Assembly (NCBI RefSeq): GCF_035599575.1
Contig: NZ_CP141179.1
Coordinates: forward strand, 620,001-684,000
Source of the DNA: Roseovarius sp. Pro17
GTDB taxonomy: Bacteria > Pseudomonadota > Alphaproteobacteria > Rhodobacterales > Rhodobacteraceae
Length of the DNA: 64,000 bases
Reading direction: 5' to 3'
In this document: in pieces, positions 9,824-19,193 of the stretch
Layout: every line of letters begins with the position of its first letter
Position numbering within the stretch: position 1 is the stretch's first letter
Translations under genes and position numbers: made by a program
Notes under the pieces: generated by a model
Databases searched by the model: none
The model's input: only the letters and a program-made list of their open reading frames with translations
Told to the model about the DNA's origin: nothing

Positions 9824-10858
9824 ATGGCAGAAGACACGGCGTTCAATCCGCTTTCCCCATTCACTGACATAGACCTCGGGATCGCCGACTGGGCCGATGG
9901 TATCAAGGATTGGGCGGCCGACAATCGCGGCACGATCCAGCCAGTCAAGCGGGCGCTCAACGATGTTATCGTCGGTGTCGACAATCTGTTTCAGGCCATT
10001 CCGCCAATCTTGATGATCGCAATCATCGCCCTCCTGGCGTGGCAGATGGCCGGGCGGCGGGTCGGACTGATTGTCGCCGTGGCGCTGGTGGCTCTGGGGC
10101 TGCTGGACCCGAGGGCCTGGCCGTTGGCCATGACCACATTGGCCATCGTACTTAGCTCGGTTTTCGTCTGCATGATCATCGGGCTGCCGTTGGGTATACT
10201 GGCGGCGAAATCGGATCGCCTTGAGACTGTTCTGCGTCCCGTGCTGGACACGATGCAGACCATTCCCGCCTTTGTTTATCTGGTGCCGGTCGTGATGTTG
10301 GTGGGGATCGGCAACGTGTCGGGTATCATCGTGACGGTGGTGTTTGCGCTGCCGCCGCTCATCAGGCTCACTGCGCTGGGCATCCGGCAGGTCGACCGCA
10401 GCGTGGTCGAGGCGGCGCGCGCCTTTGGTGCCAGCCCCCGGCAGATTATGATGAAGGTCGAGCTGCCTCTGGCGCTACCGACGATCATGGCGGGCGTTAA
10501 CCAGACGATCATGCTGGCCCTGTCGATGGTGGTGATCGCGTCGATGATCGCGGTCAAGGGCCTCGGCAACGAAGTGCTGCGCGCTATGGGGCGGCTGGAC
10601 GCGGGCAAGGCCATCGTTGGCGGCCTCGGCATCGTGATCCTTGCTATCGTGCTGGACCGCATCTCGCAGGGTGTCGCGCAGACGGGGCGCGAGCGGGGTC
10701 ATCGCCATTGGTGGGAGGCGGGGCCTGTGGGCCTCGTCATTCGCGCCACGCGTGGGCGTAAAATCGATACGACAGGCTCCGCCCGCAAATCGGCCCGCGT
10801 GCGCGAGACTACTGAGGAGTCCGGGCCGGACAAAAAACCAAAGGGAGTTAAAGTATGA
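9824..10858 (+). CDS. proW: Glycine betaine/proline ABC transporter, permease
   Basis: The 344-aa inner-membrane permease starts 3 bases after proV. A hydrophilic N-terminal segment of about 55 residues precedes the first helix, as in ProW. Six or more hydrophobic helices follow, and the EAA loop is visible as [20 protein letters not shown] (near residue 195), the contact site for the ATPase. The C-terminal tail is charged. Its last codons overlap the start of the binding-protein gene (ATGA). Confidence 0.92.
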   Translation: MAEDTAFNPLSPFTDIDLGIADWADGIKDWAADNRGTIQPVKRALNDVIVGVDNLFQAIPPILMIAIIALLAWQMAGRRVGLIVAVALVALGLLDPRAWPLAMTTLAIVLSSVFVCMIIGLPLGILAAKSDRLETVLRPVLDTMQTIPAFVYLVPVVMLVGIGNVSGIIVTVVFALPPLIRLTALGIRQVDRSVVEAARAFGASPRQIMMKVELPLALPTIMAGVNQTIMLALSMVVIASMIAVKGLGNEVLRAMGRLDAGKAIVGGLGIVILAIVLDRISQGVAQTGRERGHRHWWEAGPVGLVIRATRGRKIDTTGSARKSARVRETTEESGPDKKPKGVKV

Positions 10859-11850
10859 CAAAGCATTTTGGCCTCTCGGCCACCTTCCTCTCGGCTGCTT
10901 TGCTGGTGGCCGGTGGGGCAATGGCGAACGACACGCCGGGCGAGGGCGTAACCATACGTCCGATCGAAGGCACGCTGCTGGAGGAGCGGTTCCAGAACCA
11001 GATCATCTATCGCGCGCTGCAAGATCTGGGATACACCATCGGCGATCCGCAATCGGTGGAATACCAGACGATCCACCTTGCCATCGGCTCGGGTGATGGC
11101 GATTTCACGACCGTTCACTACGATCCGCTGCACAAGGCATTCTTTGAGGAATCCGGCGGCGAAGAGGCCATGCGCCGGGTTGGTCATCTGATCACGGGCG
11201 CAGTTCAGGGCTATCTGGTCGACAAGGCGTCATATGATGCTGGCGTGACCAATATCGGCGATCTGAAAGATCCCGAAGTGGCCAAGCGGTTCGACGCCAA
11301 TGGCGACGGCACCGCCGATCTGGCCGGCTGCCCACCGGGCTGGGGCTGTGAACGTGTGATCGAGCATCAACTGGACGCGTACGAACTGCGCGACACTGTC
11401 ACGCATAATCAAGGTGCTTACAGCGCCATCATCGGCGAGACGATCGCGCGCGAACAGGCGGGCGAGTCGGTCATCTACTACACTTGGACCCCCTATTGGG
11501 TGTCGGGCGTTCTGGTGCCGGGCGAAAATGTCGAATGGCTGGAAGTGCCTGAAACCTCGCTGCCCGACGGGCAAACCGGCAATACCGAATTCGAGGGTCG
11601 CAATCTGGGCTGGGCGGTGAACGAGTTGCGCATCGTTGCCAGCACCGCGTTTCTCGATGCCAATCCGGCTGCGGAAAAGCTGTTTGAACTGGCCGAAATC
11701 CCGATCAACGACGTGTCGGCCCAAAACAGCCGGATGCAGGACGGAGAAGATTCAATCGAGGATATCGACAGCGACGTCGACGATTGGATCGCCGAGAACC
11801 AAGAGGCCTACGACGGCTGGATAGCCGAGGCACGCAAAGCGGCTGAGTGA
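10855..11850 (+). CDS. proX: Glycine betaine/proline ABC transporter, periplasmic binding protein
   Basis: The 331-aa protein has a signal peptide (residues 1-24, cut AMA-ND) and the ProX/OpuAC-type fold. The CPPGWGCE loop near residue 155, with two cysteines that may form a disulfide, is characteristic of ProX proteins. Aromatic residues suitable for a quaternary-ammonium cage are present (for example YYTWTPYW near 205). The start ATG overlaps the proW stop by four bases. The C-terminus is acidic. The exact ligand (glycine betaine, proline betaine, choline or DMSP) cannot be told from sequence. Confidence 0.92.
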   Translation: MTKHFGLSATFLSAALLVAGGAMANDTPGEGVTIRPIEGTLLEERFQNQIIYRALQDLGYTIGDPQSVEYQTIHLAIGSGDGDFTTVHYDPLHKAFFEESGGEEAMRRVGHLITGAVQGYLVDKASYDAGVTNIGDLKDPEVAKRFDANGDGTADLAGCPPGWGCERVIEHQLDAYELRDTVTHNQGAYSAIIGETIAREQAGESVIYYTWTPYWVSGVLVPGENVEWLEVPETSLPDGQTGNTEFEGRNLGWAVNELRIVASTAFLDANPAAEKLFELAEIPINDVSAQNSRMQDGEDSIEDIDSDVDDWIAENQEAYDGWIAEARKAAE

Positions 11851-11871
11851 TCCGACTGCGCGATGAAATCG

Positions 11872-11900
11872 GCCCGGAGCGTCGTGCGCTTCGGGCATTT
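11872..11900 (+). terminator. Hairpin terminator after proX
   Basis: The ten-base arms GCCCGGAGCG and CGCTTCGGGC pair (one G-U) around the loop TCGTG and are followed by ATTT. It lies 22 bases after the proX stop. The T-run is short but the stem is strong. Confidence 0.6.
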
Positions 11901-12033
11901 CCACTGATGAAACAGGCTAACGTCGCCTCGTGACGGCGAGGGGCGGGCCTAGAATGATCTCGCTTGTGACTTGTCGCTTGTTGTTTATCGGCCATGTCGG
12001 ACGGACCGCAAAGCGCACGAAGCGGCGGTTCGG

Positions 12034-12507
12034 CTATTTATCCGCAAGACCGCTTTCGATCGCGGACAGGCCCGCTTCATAAATTCCGGCAATCGCTGCC
12101 TCCATGGAGGGGTCGTCAGACGAAAAGTGGCCAATCCAACTGATGAGTGATCCGTTCAAGGATTCAATCGAAAACGTCGCCGTGTAGTTTTCGATCGGCA
12201 GCGGCGAGCTTACGATGCTGTATGTGTAGGACTGCCCGGCTTCGAAGGCTATGCGCTTTTCAACAAATTCCCCGCCTTCGACCGTGGTCAGGATGCGATG
12301 TAACGCTCCATCCTTCGCTTTAAGCGCACAATCTGCAATCGCGGGATGCCAATCGTCGATATCGCAAAAGTCTCCAGCCATGTTCCATGCATCCGTAGCT
12401 GAGGACGAAAGCTGAAGTGTACGCTGAACTTTGTAGTCCGCGGACCACACAGCAGTTGCTTGGAATGCAGTAAAAGCTACGAAAGTCGTCATCATTGCGA
12501 GTTTCAT
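12034..12507 (-). CDS. Exported SRPBCC (START-like) protein, MxaD-type
   Basis: The 157-aa protein has a signal peptide (about 1-22, cut near VWS-AD). The body matches the SRPBCC/polyketide-cyclase fold of MxaD-like proteins: an N-terminal strand followed by DAWNMAGDFCDIDDWHPAI, a region that in this family begins the helix over the ligand pocket. The C-terminal helix is EAAIAGIYEAGLSAIESGL. Such proteins bind hydrophobic ligands in the periplasm; MxaD assists methanol dehydrogenase, but no methanol genes are nearby. A GGAAA precedes the ATG. It stands alone, convergent with proX. Confidence 0.75.
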   Translation of the reverse strand: MKLAMMTTFVAFTAFQATAVWSADYKVQRTLQLSSSATDAWNMAGDFCDIDDWHPAIADCALKAKDGALHRILTTVEGGEFVEKRIAFEAGQSYTYSIVSSPLPIENYTATFSIESLNGSLISWIGHFSSDDPSMEAAIAGIYEAGLSAIESGLADK

Positions 12508-12803
12508 AAAATTTCCAGTCTTAAATGTGAATACATAGACTATACCTCATTTTTCTTACAAAGTGTCGGTATTCTAATCGCTGGCGTGACCATGATCTAA
12601 GCCATCTTGGCTTGCGCTTCGGGCGGTAGGCATCCAAGCAATCTGGTTTTCTGGCGGTAGAGGGCTCACAGCAGACCTTTATCCGCACAAGAACGGAGTC
12701 GGGTCGAGGCCGCAGCGGTGCGGTTCCATCAAACGTCCGGAGCATTTGAACTTAGCACGCGCATTACGCATGTTCCTGATTTGAATGCGCAAATTGAGAC
12801 GGC

Positions 12804-13688
12804 TTAACTGATCTCGTGATCCGCCATGCCCTCCAGCGCGCGGATCAGCGCGGAATGGTCGGCCTCTGAATGGCCGCTCGCGCTGGCTGCATTGAACAGC
12901 TCCTGACAGGTGGCCGTATTGGGTAGGGAAACACCCAATTCGCGCGCGGCACTAAGGGCCAGGTTCAGATCCTTCTGATGCAGCTTGATCCGGAAACCCG
13001 GATCGAAGGTGCGGTTGATCATCCGCTCGCCGTGGACCTCCAGAATTTTCGACGATGCGAAGCCGCCCATCAGGGCCTTGCGCACGGTGGCCGGATCACA
13101 ACCCGCCTTGGAGGCAAAGACCAGCGCCTCGGACACCGCCTCGATATTCAAGGCAACGATGATCTGATTGGCGATCTTGCAGGTCTGCCCGGCGCCATTA
13201 TGCGTGCCGATCAACGTGATATTCTTGCCCATCAGCTCAAACAGCGGCAGTGCGCGTTGATATGCCTCTTGTGGCCCGCCGACCATGATCGTCAGCGTCT
13301 GCGCCTTGGCGCCGACCTGACCGCCGGACACCGGCGCATCCAGATAAAGCGCGCCCGCCTCGTTCACCAGCGTCGCCAGCTCGGCGGTGACGATGGGGCT
13401 GATCGAACTCATGTCGATGACCAGCGTATCCTTGCGCAGCCCCTCTAACAGCCCGCCCTCGCCGCGCACCACGCGGCTGACATCCGGAGTGTCGGGGACC
13501 ATCACGATGATGATGTCGCAGGCGGCGGCCACCTTGGCGGGGGTGTCCAGAACCTTGACCGCTGCGCTGCTTAACTCATCCGGCAGGGGCGAGCGGTTGA
13601 GGCTGGTATGGAGGGTATGCCCCGCGTCCGACAGATGCTTTGCCATGGGCGCGCCCATGACGCCGAGCCCGATAAATCCGATATCCAC
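12804..13688 (-). CDS. Beta-hydroxyacid dehydrogenase (tartronate semialdehyde reductase / 3-hydroxyisobutyrate dehydrogenase family)
   Basis: This 294-aa NAD(P)-dependent enzyme has the nucleotide motif GLGVMG (7-12), the substrate segment DAPVSGGQVGA (117-127) and the catalytic lysine K171 in GQTCKIANQ. It most resembles 2-hydroxy-3-oxopropionate reductase (GarR/GlxR), which interconverts glycerate and tartronate semialdehyde, but 3-hydroxyisobutyrate or other beta-hydroxyacids are possible. Translation starts at GTG with GGAGG seven bases before. It is the last gene of a three-gene minus-strand operon after the Rieske oxygenase and the D-2-hydroxyacid dehydrogenase (25-base gap), so it probably handles a product of that pathway. 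Confidence 0.85.
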   Translation of the reverse strand: MDIGFIGLGVMGAPMAKHLSDAGHTLHTSLNRSPLPDELSSAAVKVLDTPAKVAAACDIIIVMVPDTPDVSRVVRGEGGLLEGLRKDTLVIDMSSISPIVTAELATLVNEAGALYLDAPVSGGQVGAKAQTLTIMVGGPQEAYQRALPLFELMGKNITLIGTHNGAGQTCKIANQIIVALNIEAVSEALVFASKAGCDPATVRKALMGGFASSKILEVHGERMINRTFDPGFRIKLHQKDLNLALSAARELGVSLPNTATCQELFNAASASGHSEADHSALIRALEGMADHEIS

Positions 13689-13713
13689 GTTATGTCCTCC
13701 GCTTGATTTCGCG

Positions 13714-14730
13714 TTAGTAGCACAGATCGCGCTGGATCGGGTTCAGCAGGGGCTTGCCCGCCAGAAAGAGCTGCATGTTACGAAAGAACAGGCCCAGCGT
13801 CAGCGGCACATAGGCATCGCCATCATCCGCCGACACATGCGGCGTGACGATCAGGTTGCGCGTGGTCCACAGACGCGAATCCCCGGCAATCGGTTCGGGG
13901 TCGAACACATCAAGGATCGCGCCACCAAGGCTGCCATCCTCCAGCTTGTCACACAGCGCGCCGTAATCCATCACCGCCTCGCGCCCGATATTGATGATGC
14001 CTGCACCCGATTTCATCAGATCCAGCCTGCGCCGGTCCATCAGACCGCGCGTTTCGGGCGTGTCAGGCGTGGCGATCAGCAGGTAGTCGGCGCGCGGCAG
14101 CACGTTGTCCAGATCGGCGGTCGTGACGACCTCGTCACAGCCGTCGATCGCGCGGCCAGACCGGTTCACCCCGATCACATGCACGCCGAGCCCTTGCACC
14201 TGTTTGGCCGCCGCGCCACCCAGGCTGCCCGTGCCCAGAACCACCAACGTTTTGCCCGCGATGGGCGAGGCATAGAGCGAGTCGTAGATCGCCTTGCGCT
14301 GGTTGGTGATGATCGCGGGCATGTGCGAGTGCAGCATAAGCACGGCCATCAGCCCGAATTCACCGGCCTTGGCTGCGTGAACGCCCTTGTTGTTCGTCAG
14401 CGTCACGGTATCCGGCAGCCAGTCTAGCGGCAACAGATGCTCAATCCCCGCGCCGATGCAGTGAATCCAGCGCAGATTTGGCGCGATATTCCCCAAACCT
14501 TCGGTGGGTAGGTCCCATGTCAGCAGCACATCTGCACTGCTCAGCGATTGCTCAAAGTTATCGGTATCCCAGTCGACGCGAAAATCCAGCTGCTCCGCAA
14601 TGTCCGGGAAATCCGCCAGAACCGCGTCGATCCGGTCCTGCGTGATGGTGAACACGGCCTCGCCTTCGGGCGTATTGGGAAAGGATCCCGGCGCCCAGCG
14701 GTTGTTCTTTATATGAACCTTGGTTTTCAA
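13714..14730 (-). CDS. D-2-hydroxyacid dehydrogenase
   Basis: The 338-aa protein has the NAD motif GTGSLG (166-171) and the catalytic triad of the D-isomer 2-hydroxyacid dehydrogenase family: R250 (NIGREA), E279 (FDPEP) and H298 (TPHVS). It should reduce a 2-keto acid to a D-2-hydroxy acid or the reverse; glyoxylate/hydroxypyruvate and phosphoglycerate types share this layout. Translation begins at a TTG with a good GGGAGG before it. It sits 27 bases downstream of the Rieske oxygenase gene and belongs to the same operon. Confidence 0.87.
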   Translation of the reverse strand: MKTKVHIKNNRWAPGSFPNTPEGEAVFTITQDRIDAVLADFPDIAEQLDFRVDWDTDNFEQSLSSADVLLTWDLPTEGLGNIAPNLRWIHCIGAGIEHLLPLDWLPDTVTLTNNKGVHAAKAGEFGLMAVLMLHSHMPAIITNQRKAIYDSLYASPIAGKTLVVLGTGSLGGAAAKQVQGLGVHVIGVNRSGRAIDGCDEVVTTADLDNVLPRADYLLIATPDTPETRGLMDRRRLDLMKSGAGIINIGREAVMDYGALCDKLEDGSLGGAILDVFDPEPIAGDSRLWTTRNLIVTPHVSADDGDAYVPLTLGLFFRNMQLFLAGKPLLNPIQRDLCY

Positions 14731-14757
14731 TTGCGCCTCCCGGCTGCCTGTCGCCGT

Positions 14758-16128
14758 TTATCCTAGGCCATTTTGCTCAAGACTGCGCAGACGTTCAAAG
14801 ATTACCGGATCGCGCTCGGAATCGGGCAGTGCCTCGGCCTCGAATTGCAGGTCCATGACGGCCTCGGTGATCTGGCGCAGATATTCTTGGTCGTCGCCAC
14901 CTTTGGGGGGCAGTGTCAGGATCGTGTCCTGCCCGTAGGTGCGCACCGAATGACCGTGATCGCGGCTGGGCTGCGGCGGCTCTGTCCCGTCGGTCAGATC
15001 GCGGATCTGCTTGCGCATACGGCGACGATAAAGAGAAATTCCCCGGTCGGTCGGCATCAGGTTCTCGCCCTTGTGGGTCGAAATCGGGCCCATTCCCTCG
15101 ACCGCCTCGGAGTCGGCAGGATAGCGTTTGCGTTCTTCTAGCGGGCGATCCATGATCTCGCCCTGCTCGATCTTTTCGTGACCTTCGCGGGTGTTGTATT
15201 CATGCGGATCCCAGCGGTCGCCGAAATTGGCCCACGCGTAGACGATGGAGTTTTCGTCATCCACCGGCACCACCCAACGGGTAAAGCACGAGCGCCCAAA
15301 ATAGCGCTGCTCGCTGCCATCGGCGGCATAGGCCGCGCCCGCCTGTGTAAAGTTCGGCAGAACCAGCTCGTTCACGCGCACCCAGGCGTTATCGCCGATG
15401 CGCCGTGTGGCGGAGCCGAGGAAGTGGTTTTCGCCCCGCTCATAGAATTTCAAAACGCCGAGCGCTTTCATCCCTTCGGAGAATTGGGGATGGCTGTTCT
15501 GGCCGTGCAGAAACGTCGTGTGAACCGGATCAAGGATCGCATCCATCACCTGAATCCAGTTGCATTTATAGGGCGCTTTGTAGGGGGCGCTGGTCATGCC
15601 CTCATGCTCGAATGCGTCGTAGATCGGGAAGTCGGGCTGAAGTTCGGGCGGCCCCATATAGGCAAAGATCAAACCGCGGTATTCGATCACCGGATATGCA
15701 CCAAGGCGCGTGCGTTCGCGCACCATCTCGGCCGCCTTTGAGTTTTCGGCAGGGGTTTCCAGAATTTCACCATCCGGCGCGAACAGCCACCCGTGATAGC
15801 AGCAACGGATGCCGTTGGATTCGCATTTGCCGTACTCCAGCGAGGCGCGGCGATGAGGGCAGTATTTATGCACCAGCCCGATCTTGTCACCGTCGCCATA
15901 GCGGAACAGCACGAGTTCCTCGCCAAGGATCATGATCGCCTCGGGCAACTCACCCAGATCGTCGGTCAGATAGACCGGGTGCCAGAACCTACGCAGGTAT
16001 TCCCCGCCCGATGTTTCGGGGCCGATGCGGGCCAGCTCTTCGTCGGCGCCCGCATTGCGGGATTGCTTGTAACCTCGGAAATCGCCTGCAAATGGTTGCG
16101 GCCTTGGGGTGGATCCAGCGGTTTCCAT
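14758..16128 (-). CDS. Rieske non-heme iron oxygenase, alpha subunit (aromatic ring-hydroxylating/demethylase type)
   Basis: The 456-aa protein has a Rieske 2Fe-2S centre: C90-x-H92 (CPHRRASLEYG) and C110-x-x-H, seen as CCYHGW, with H112 as second histidine. The mononuclear iron site is visible in MDAILDPVHTTFLHG, with D200, H203 and H208. The single-chain layout resembles phthalate/vanillate/carnitine-type oxygenases, which need a separate reductase; none is encoded here. It would hydroxylate or N/O-dealkylate an organic substrate in the cytoplasm. It leads a minus-strand operon divergent from two Lrp-type regulators. The substrate is unknown. Confidence 0.88.
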   Translation of the reverse strand: METAGSTPRPQPFAGDFRGYKQSRNAGADEELARIGPETSGGEYLRRFWHPVYLTDDLGELPEAIMILGEELVLFRYGDGDKIGLVHKYCPHRRASLEYGKCESNGIRCCYHGWLFAPDGEILETPAENSKAAEMVRERTRLGAYPVIEYRGLIFAYMGPPELQPDFPIYDAFEHEGMTSAPYKAPYKCNWIQVMDAILDPVHTTFLHGQNSHPQFSEGMKALGVLKFYERGENHFLGSATRRIGDNAWVRVNELVLPNFTQAGAAYAADGSEQRYFGRSCFTRWVVPVDDENSIVYAWANFGDRWDPHEYNTREGHEKIEQGEIMDRPLEERKRYPADSEAVEGMGPISTHKGENLMPTDRGISLYRRRMRKQIRDLTDGTEPPQPSRDHGHSVRTYGQDTILTLPPKGGDDQEYLRQITEAVMDLQFEAEALPDSERDPVIFERLRSLEQNGLG

Positions 16129-16190
16129 CCTTAAATGCTCCTGTTGGGTTCGGCCCCTGAGGGTAACTGGTGCAAGTATCGACTGCGCAA

Positions 16191-16225
16191 TTCGTATGTC
16201 AACGAATATTTCAGGCTGTATTCGT
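16191..16225. promoter_or_regulatory. Inverted repeats between divergent operons, candidate Lrp-type operator
   Basis: In the 282-base divergent gap the arms ACGAATA (16202-16208) and TATTCGT (16219-16225) pair perfectly around a 10-base spacer. A second overlapping pair, TTCG (16191-16194) and CGAA (16203-16206), flanks the left arm. The stretch is more AT-rich than its surroundings, as Lrp/AsnC sites tend to be. It lies 63-97 bases upstream of the Rieske gene start. Confidence 0.4.
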
Positions 16226-16410
16226 AACTAGAATATTACTTTTCTGCGATATCATTATCGACTGGGGGTGTCGCGCCTCGCATGAACTATCTTGCCGATA
16301 GCGTGTTTTTACTGCCGCCGATTGTCTTTAAACTCGCAGCCGGAACAAAGCGTGGCGATCGACCGCCAAACGCGGTTTACGCATGATTTCAGGAACGAGG
16401 GCGCACCCAG

Positions 16411-16938
16411 ATGAGCAATGACGGAGCCAATGATACCACAGACAAATTCGCAAAGGCGACCCGCAACGACCGGCTGACCATGCTGGACGATGACCTGAAC
16501 AGTCGGATCGTGGGGATGTTGCGGCGCGATGGGCGGCGGCCCTATTCCGAGATCGGTCAGGAACTGGGCGTGTCCGAAGGCACGATCCGTAATCGTGTCG
16601 GTGCCATGCGCAGCGCCGGTGTGTTGCGCATCGTGGCCATCACCGATCCCGGCGCCGCCGAATACCGCACCGAGGCGATGCTGGGCATCAAGGCCTCATC
16701 GGGGTGCAGCCCCGAGACGCTGGCGCAACGACTGCGTTTGCTGGACGATGTAGTTTATATCGCATGGGTCAGCGGTCGCTATGACCTGTTGGTAGAAGTG
16801 ACCAGCGAGAGCGACGCCGCATTCATGGACCTGCTGACGCGCCATGTCCACGGCCAGCCCGACATCAGCTCGGTCGAGGTCATGACGGGGCTGATGAACT
16901 TTAAAAACCAGTTCCTGCTCAAGACCAACTGGGCCTAA
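16411..16938 (+). CDS. Lrp/AsnC-family transcriptional regulator, copy 1
   Basis: The 175-aa protein has an N-terminal helix-turn-helix (residues about 25-75; RRPYSEIGQELGVSEGTIRNRV is the recognition region) and a C-terminal ligand-binding RAM domain with VVYIAWVSGRYDLLVEV. The first 22 residues are an extension without clear structure. It is divergent from the Rieske operon and 188 bases before a paralogue (copy 2), with matching C-termini (copy 1 GLMNFKNQFLLK, copy 2 GLKNFKNQFLLK). Such regulators respond to amino acids or related acids and usually control the neighbouring genes. Confidence 0.9.
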   Translation: MSNDGANDTTDKFAKATRNDRLTMLDDDLNSRIVGMLRRDGRRPYSEIGQELGVSEGTIRNRVGAMRSAGVLRIVAITDPGAAEYRTEAMLGIKASSGCSPETLAQRLRLLDDVVYIAWVSGRYDLLVEVTSESDAAFMDLLTRHVHGQPDISSVEVMTGLMNFKNQFLLKTNWA

Positions 16939-16978
16939 GCGGCCCACACACATTTTCCCATTCCAGATGATCTGACCG

Positions 16979-17029
16979 GCGTTGCGTAAACCGCAGCGTT
17001 TGAGCGGAAATGTGCGATATGCGCAACGC
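16979..17029 (+). repeat. Nested inverted repeats between the two Lrp genes
   Basis: The outer arms GCGTTGCG (16979-16986) and CGCAACGC (17022-17029) pair perfectly and enclose a smaller stem CCGC...GCGG (16991-17007). The sequence follows copy 1 by about 40 bases and could fold as RNA. There is no T-run, so a Rho-independent terminator is doubtful; an operator or mRNA structure is equally possible. Confidence 0.3.
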
Positions 17030-17078
17030 TGTTTGATGTTTGTTGTTGATTCCACCGCCTAATCGACGTTTACTATTC

Positions 17079-17092
17079 GAATTGGACAATTC
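17079..17092. promoter_or_regulatory. Palindrome upstream of Lrp copy 2, candidate autoregulatory site
   Basis: GAATTG-GA-CAATTC is a perfect inverted repeat of six-base arms ending 34 bases before the start codon. The position suits an operator overlapping the promoter or start site of the Lrp/glutamine synthetase/transporter operon. Confidence 0.35.
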
Positions 17093-17126
17093 TGAGGGCG
17101 ATTCCCGGCTGATATCGCAGAGGAAC

Positions 17127-17702
17127 ATGGAAAATTTGAGCAAACCAGCATCAGGCAGCGCACCCTTGCCGGACCCGACGGAGGACCAACTGAACCGCCA
17201 GATCATCGGGTTTCTGGAGGAGGATGGGCGCACCTCGTATTCCGTGATTGCCGAGGCGCTGAATGTCTCTGAGGGCACCGTGCGCAATCGTGTTGCTCGG
17301 CTGAAATCCAGCGGGGCGCTGCGCATCGTGGCCGTGATCGACCCGGCTGCCACGGAATACCACACCAGCGCGATGCTGAACCTTAAGATGGCACCGGGAT
17401 ATTCGCCCGCCCAAGTGGCCGAGCGGTTGGATCCGCATCCCAGCGTTGTTTACATCCTCTGGGTTGCCGGGCGCTGTGATCTGGTCGTCGAGGTCGTGCT
17501 GGAGGATCATGCGCAATTTCTCAGCTTTCTCGAAACGCAGATCCACCATGCGGCCGATATCGCCCATGCCGAGGTCATGCCCGGCCTCAAGAATTTCAAG
17601 AACCAGTTCCTGCTCAAGCGCGGGACCACCGACACGTCTGAAACGACTGCGCCGGGACGCGGCCCCGCGCCGCGCGCGCCCGTGCAGGACGCACCCCTTT
17701 GA
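17127..17702 (+). CDS. Lrp/AsnC-family transcriptional regulator, copy 2
   Basis: The 191-aa protein has the same two-domain layout as copy 1: helix-turn-helix (RTSYSVIAEALNVSEGTVRN) and RAM domain (VVYILWVAGRCDLVVEV). The C-terminus carries an extra 25 residues rich in Thr, Pro and Ala. The ATG at 17127 has AGAGG just before it and is preferred over in-frame starts further upstream. It ends only 23 bases before the glutamine synthetase-like gene and so is probably the first gene of the plus-strand operon. Two paralogous regulators side by side suggest a duplication, perhaps with different effectors. Confidence 0.88.
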   Translation: MENLSKPASGSAPLPDPTEDQLNRQIIGFLEEDGRTSYSVIAEALNVSEGTVRNRVARLKSSGALRIVAVIDPAATEYHTSAMLNLKMAPGYSPAQVAERLDPHPSVVYILWVAGRCDLVVEVVLEDHAQFLSFLETQIHHAADIAHAEVMPGLKNFKNQFLLKRGTTDTSETTAPGRGPAPRAPVQDAPL

Positions 17703-17725
17703 ACGCCAACGACGGAGAACACCAA

Positions 17726-19171
17726 ATGGCCACGGATCAACAGAACGATTTCGACAAGAAGGTGTATTATGAGACCTTTGACGAAGCGGTCGAGCGCAAT
17801 CGCCCACGCATCGCAGAGGTGCGAAAGCAGCTAGAGGATGCAGGCGTCAAATACGTCATGTCCACATGGATCGACCTGCACGGCATCCCCAAGACCAAGC
17901 CGGTGCCGATGAGCGATTTCGAGGAACTCTGCATTGGCAAGGGACCGCAATTCGCCGTCCACTCGATTTCCTTCGTGCCCGAGCTATCCCCGGCCGACAG
18001 CGACCAGGTGATGGTGCCCGATCTGGACGCCGTCTACGTCTGCCCATGGGATAACTCCATGGCCGTTATCTTTGCCGACCTTTATTGGGAGGATGCACCC
18101 TATAACGTCTGCCCGCGTCAGGCCCTGAAACGCGCCATGCACGAGGCGCAGGAAAATGGCTATGTCGGTTATGCCGGGGTCGAGCCTGAGTTCATCGTGA
18201 TGAAGTACGATGAGGACGGTCTGCCGGTGAAGGCATTTGACGACGACCCGGCCCATGGGCTGCGCCCCCGCCGACAGGCTTTTGGCTATGATGTCGAATA
18301 TACGATCGACTCGATGCCTTATCTCAAGGATCTGATCGACATCCTCGAGGACATGGGCTGGAACCTGCATGACGTGGTGGCCGAGGGCGCCTATTCGCAG
18401 TTCGAGCTGGATTTTCACTATACCAACCTGCTGGAGATGTCCGACAGGCTGACGTTCCTGCGCATCGTGTTGAAAGAGGTGGCAAAGGAACACGGCATGT
18501 TCGTCACCTTCATGCCCAAACCGACGGTGGGTGACTGGCGCTCGGGCGCGCATATCAATCTGTCGCTCCAGCATCGCGACCAACCGGGCGAGAACGTATT
18601 CAAGGACGACAAAGGCTGGAGCGAGGCCTCGCGTCACGCTGTCGGTGGCCTGATGGCCCATGCCGAGGCGATTACCGCGCTGACATGTCCGACCGTCAAC
18701 TCCTATAATGGCCTTGTCCCGCGCGTCGGTGGTTTTGAGGGCGGCACAGTCACTTGGGCGCCGACCAATATCACCTATGGCTTCAATAATCGGTCGGCCC
18801 AGTTCCGCCTGCCACAAAGCCGCTATTGCATCGAAAATCGCGCGGCGGACATGACGATGAATGTCTATCTGGCGATGGCCATGACGCTGACCTGTGCATT
18901 GGATGGCATCAAGAACCAGATCGATCCCGGAAAGCCGACCGACTTCGACCTCTATTCAATGTCCGAGGATCAGCTGAAAGAGGCCGGTATTCGCCGTCTG
19001 CCCCGCACGCTGTTCAACGCGATCGAGGCGCTGCGCGAGGACGATCTGGCCAAGCACGTGATGGGACCGGTGATGCAAAACTCGTACATTGAGTATAAGA
19101 ATGACGAGTGGGAACGCTATCATCAGGCCGTCACCGACTGGGAAGTAAAGGAATACCTGCGTCTGTTCTGA
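17726..19171 (+). CDS. Glutamine synthetase family ligase (GlnT / gamma-glutamylmethylamide synthetase-like)
   Basis: The 481-aa protein carries the glutamine synthetase beta-grasp and catalytic domains: GVEPEFIVM (metal-binding glutamate), GDWRSGAHINLSL (ammonia/ATP region), NSYNGLVPR, then TYGFNNRSAQFRLPQSRYC and the ENRAADMTMNVYLAMA segment. The conserved tyrosine adenylylation site of GlnA is not obvious, and the length and pattern fit GlnT or GMAS-type ligases that join glutamate to ammonia or to an amine. The ATG at 17726 has GGAG about ten bases upstream. In an operon with an importer and next to a Rieske oxygenase, a gamma-glutamylating step on an amine substrate is more likely than housekeeping nitrogen assimilation; this is inference. 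Confidence 0.87.
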   Translation: MATDQQNDFDKKVYYETFDEAVERNRPRIAEVRKQLEDAGVKYVMSTWIDLHGIPKTKPVPMSDFEELCIGKGPQFAVHSISFVPELSPADSDQVMVPDLDAVYVCPWDNSMAVIFADLYWEDAPYNVCPRQALKRAMHEAQENGYVGYAGVEPEFIVMKYDEDGLPVKAFDDDPAHGLRPRRQAFGYDVEYTIDSMPYLKDLIDILEDMGWNLHDVVAEGAYSQFELDFHYTNLLEMSDRLTFLRIVLKEVAKEHGMFVTFMPKPTVGDWRSGAHINLSLQHRDQPGENVFKDDKGWSEASRHAVGGLMAHAEAITALTCPTVNSYNGLVPRVGGFEGGTVTWAPTNITYGFNNRSAQFRLPQSRYCIENRAADMTMNVYLAMAMTLTCALDGIKNQIDPGKPTDFDLYSMSEDQLKEAGIRRLPRTLFNAIEALREDDLAKHVMGPVMQNSYIEYKNDEWERYHQAVTDWEVKEYLRLF

Positions 19172-19193
19172 TCCACCCATAGCGAGGCTTGCC

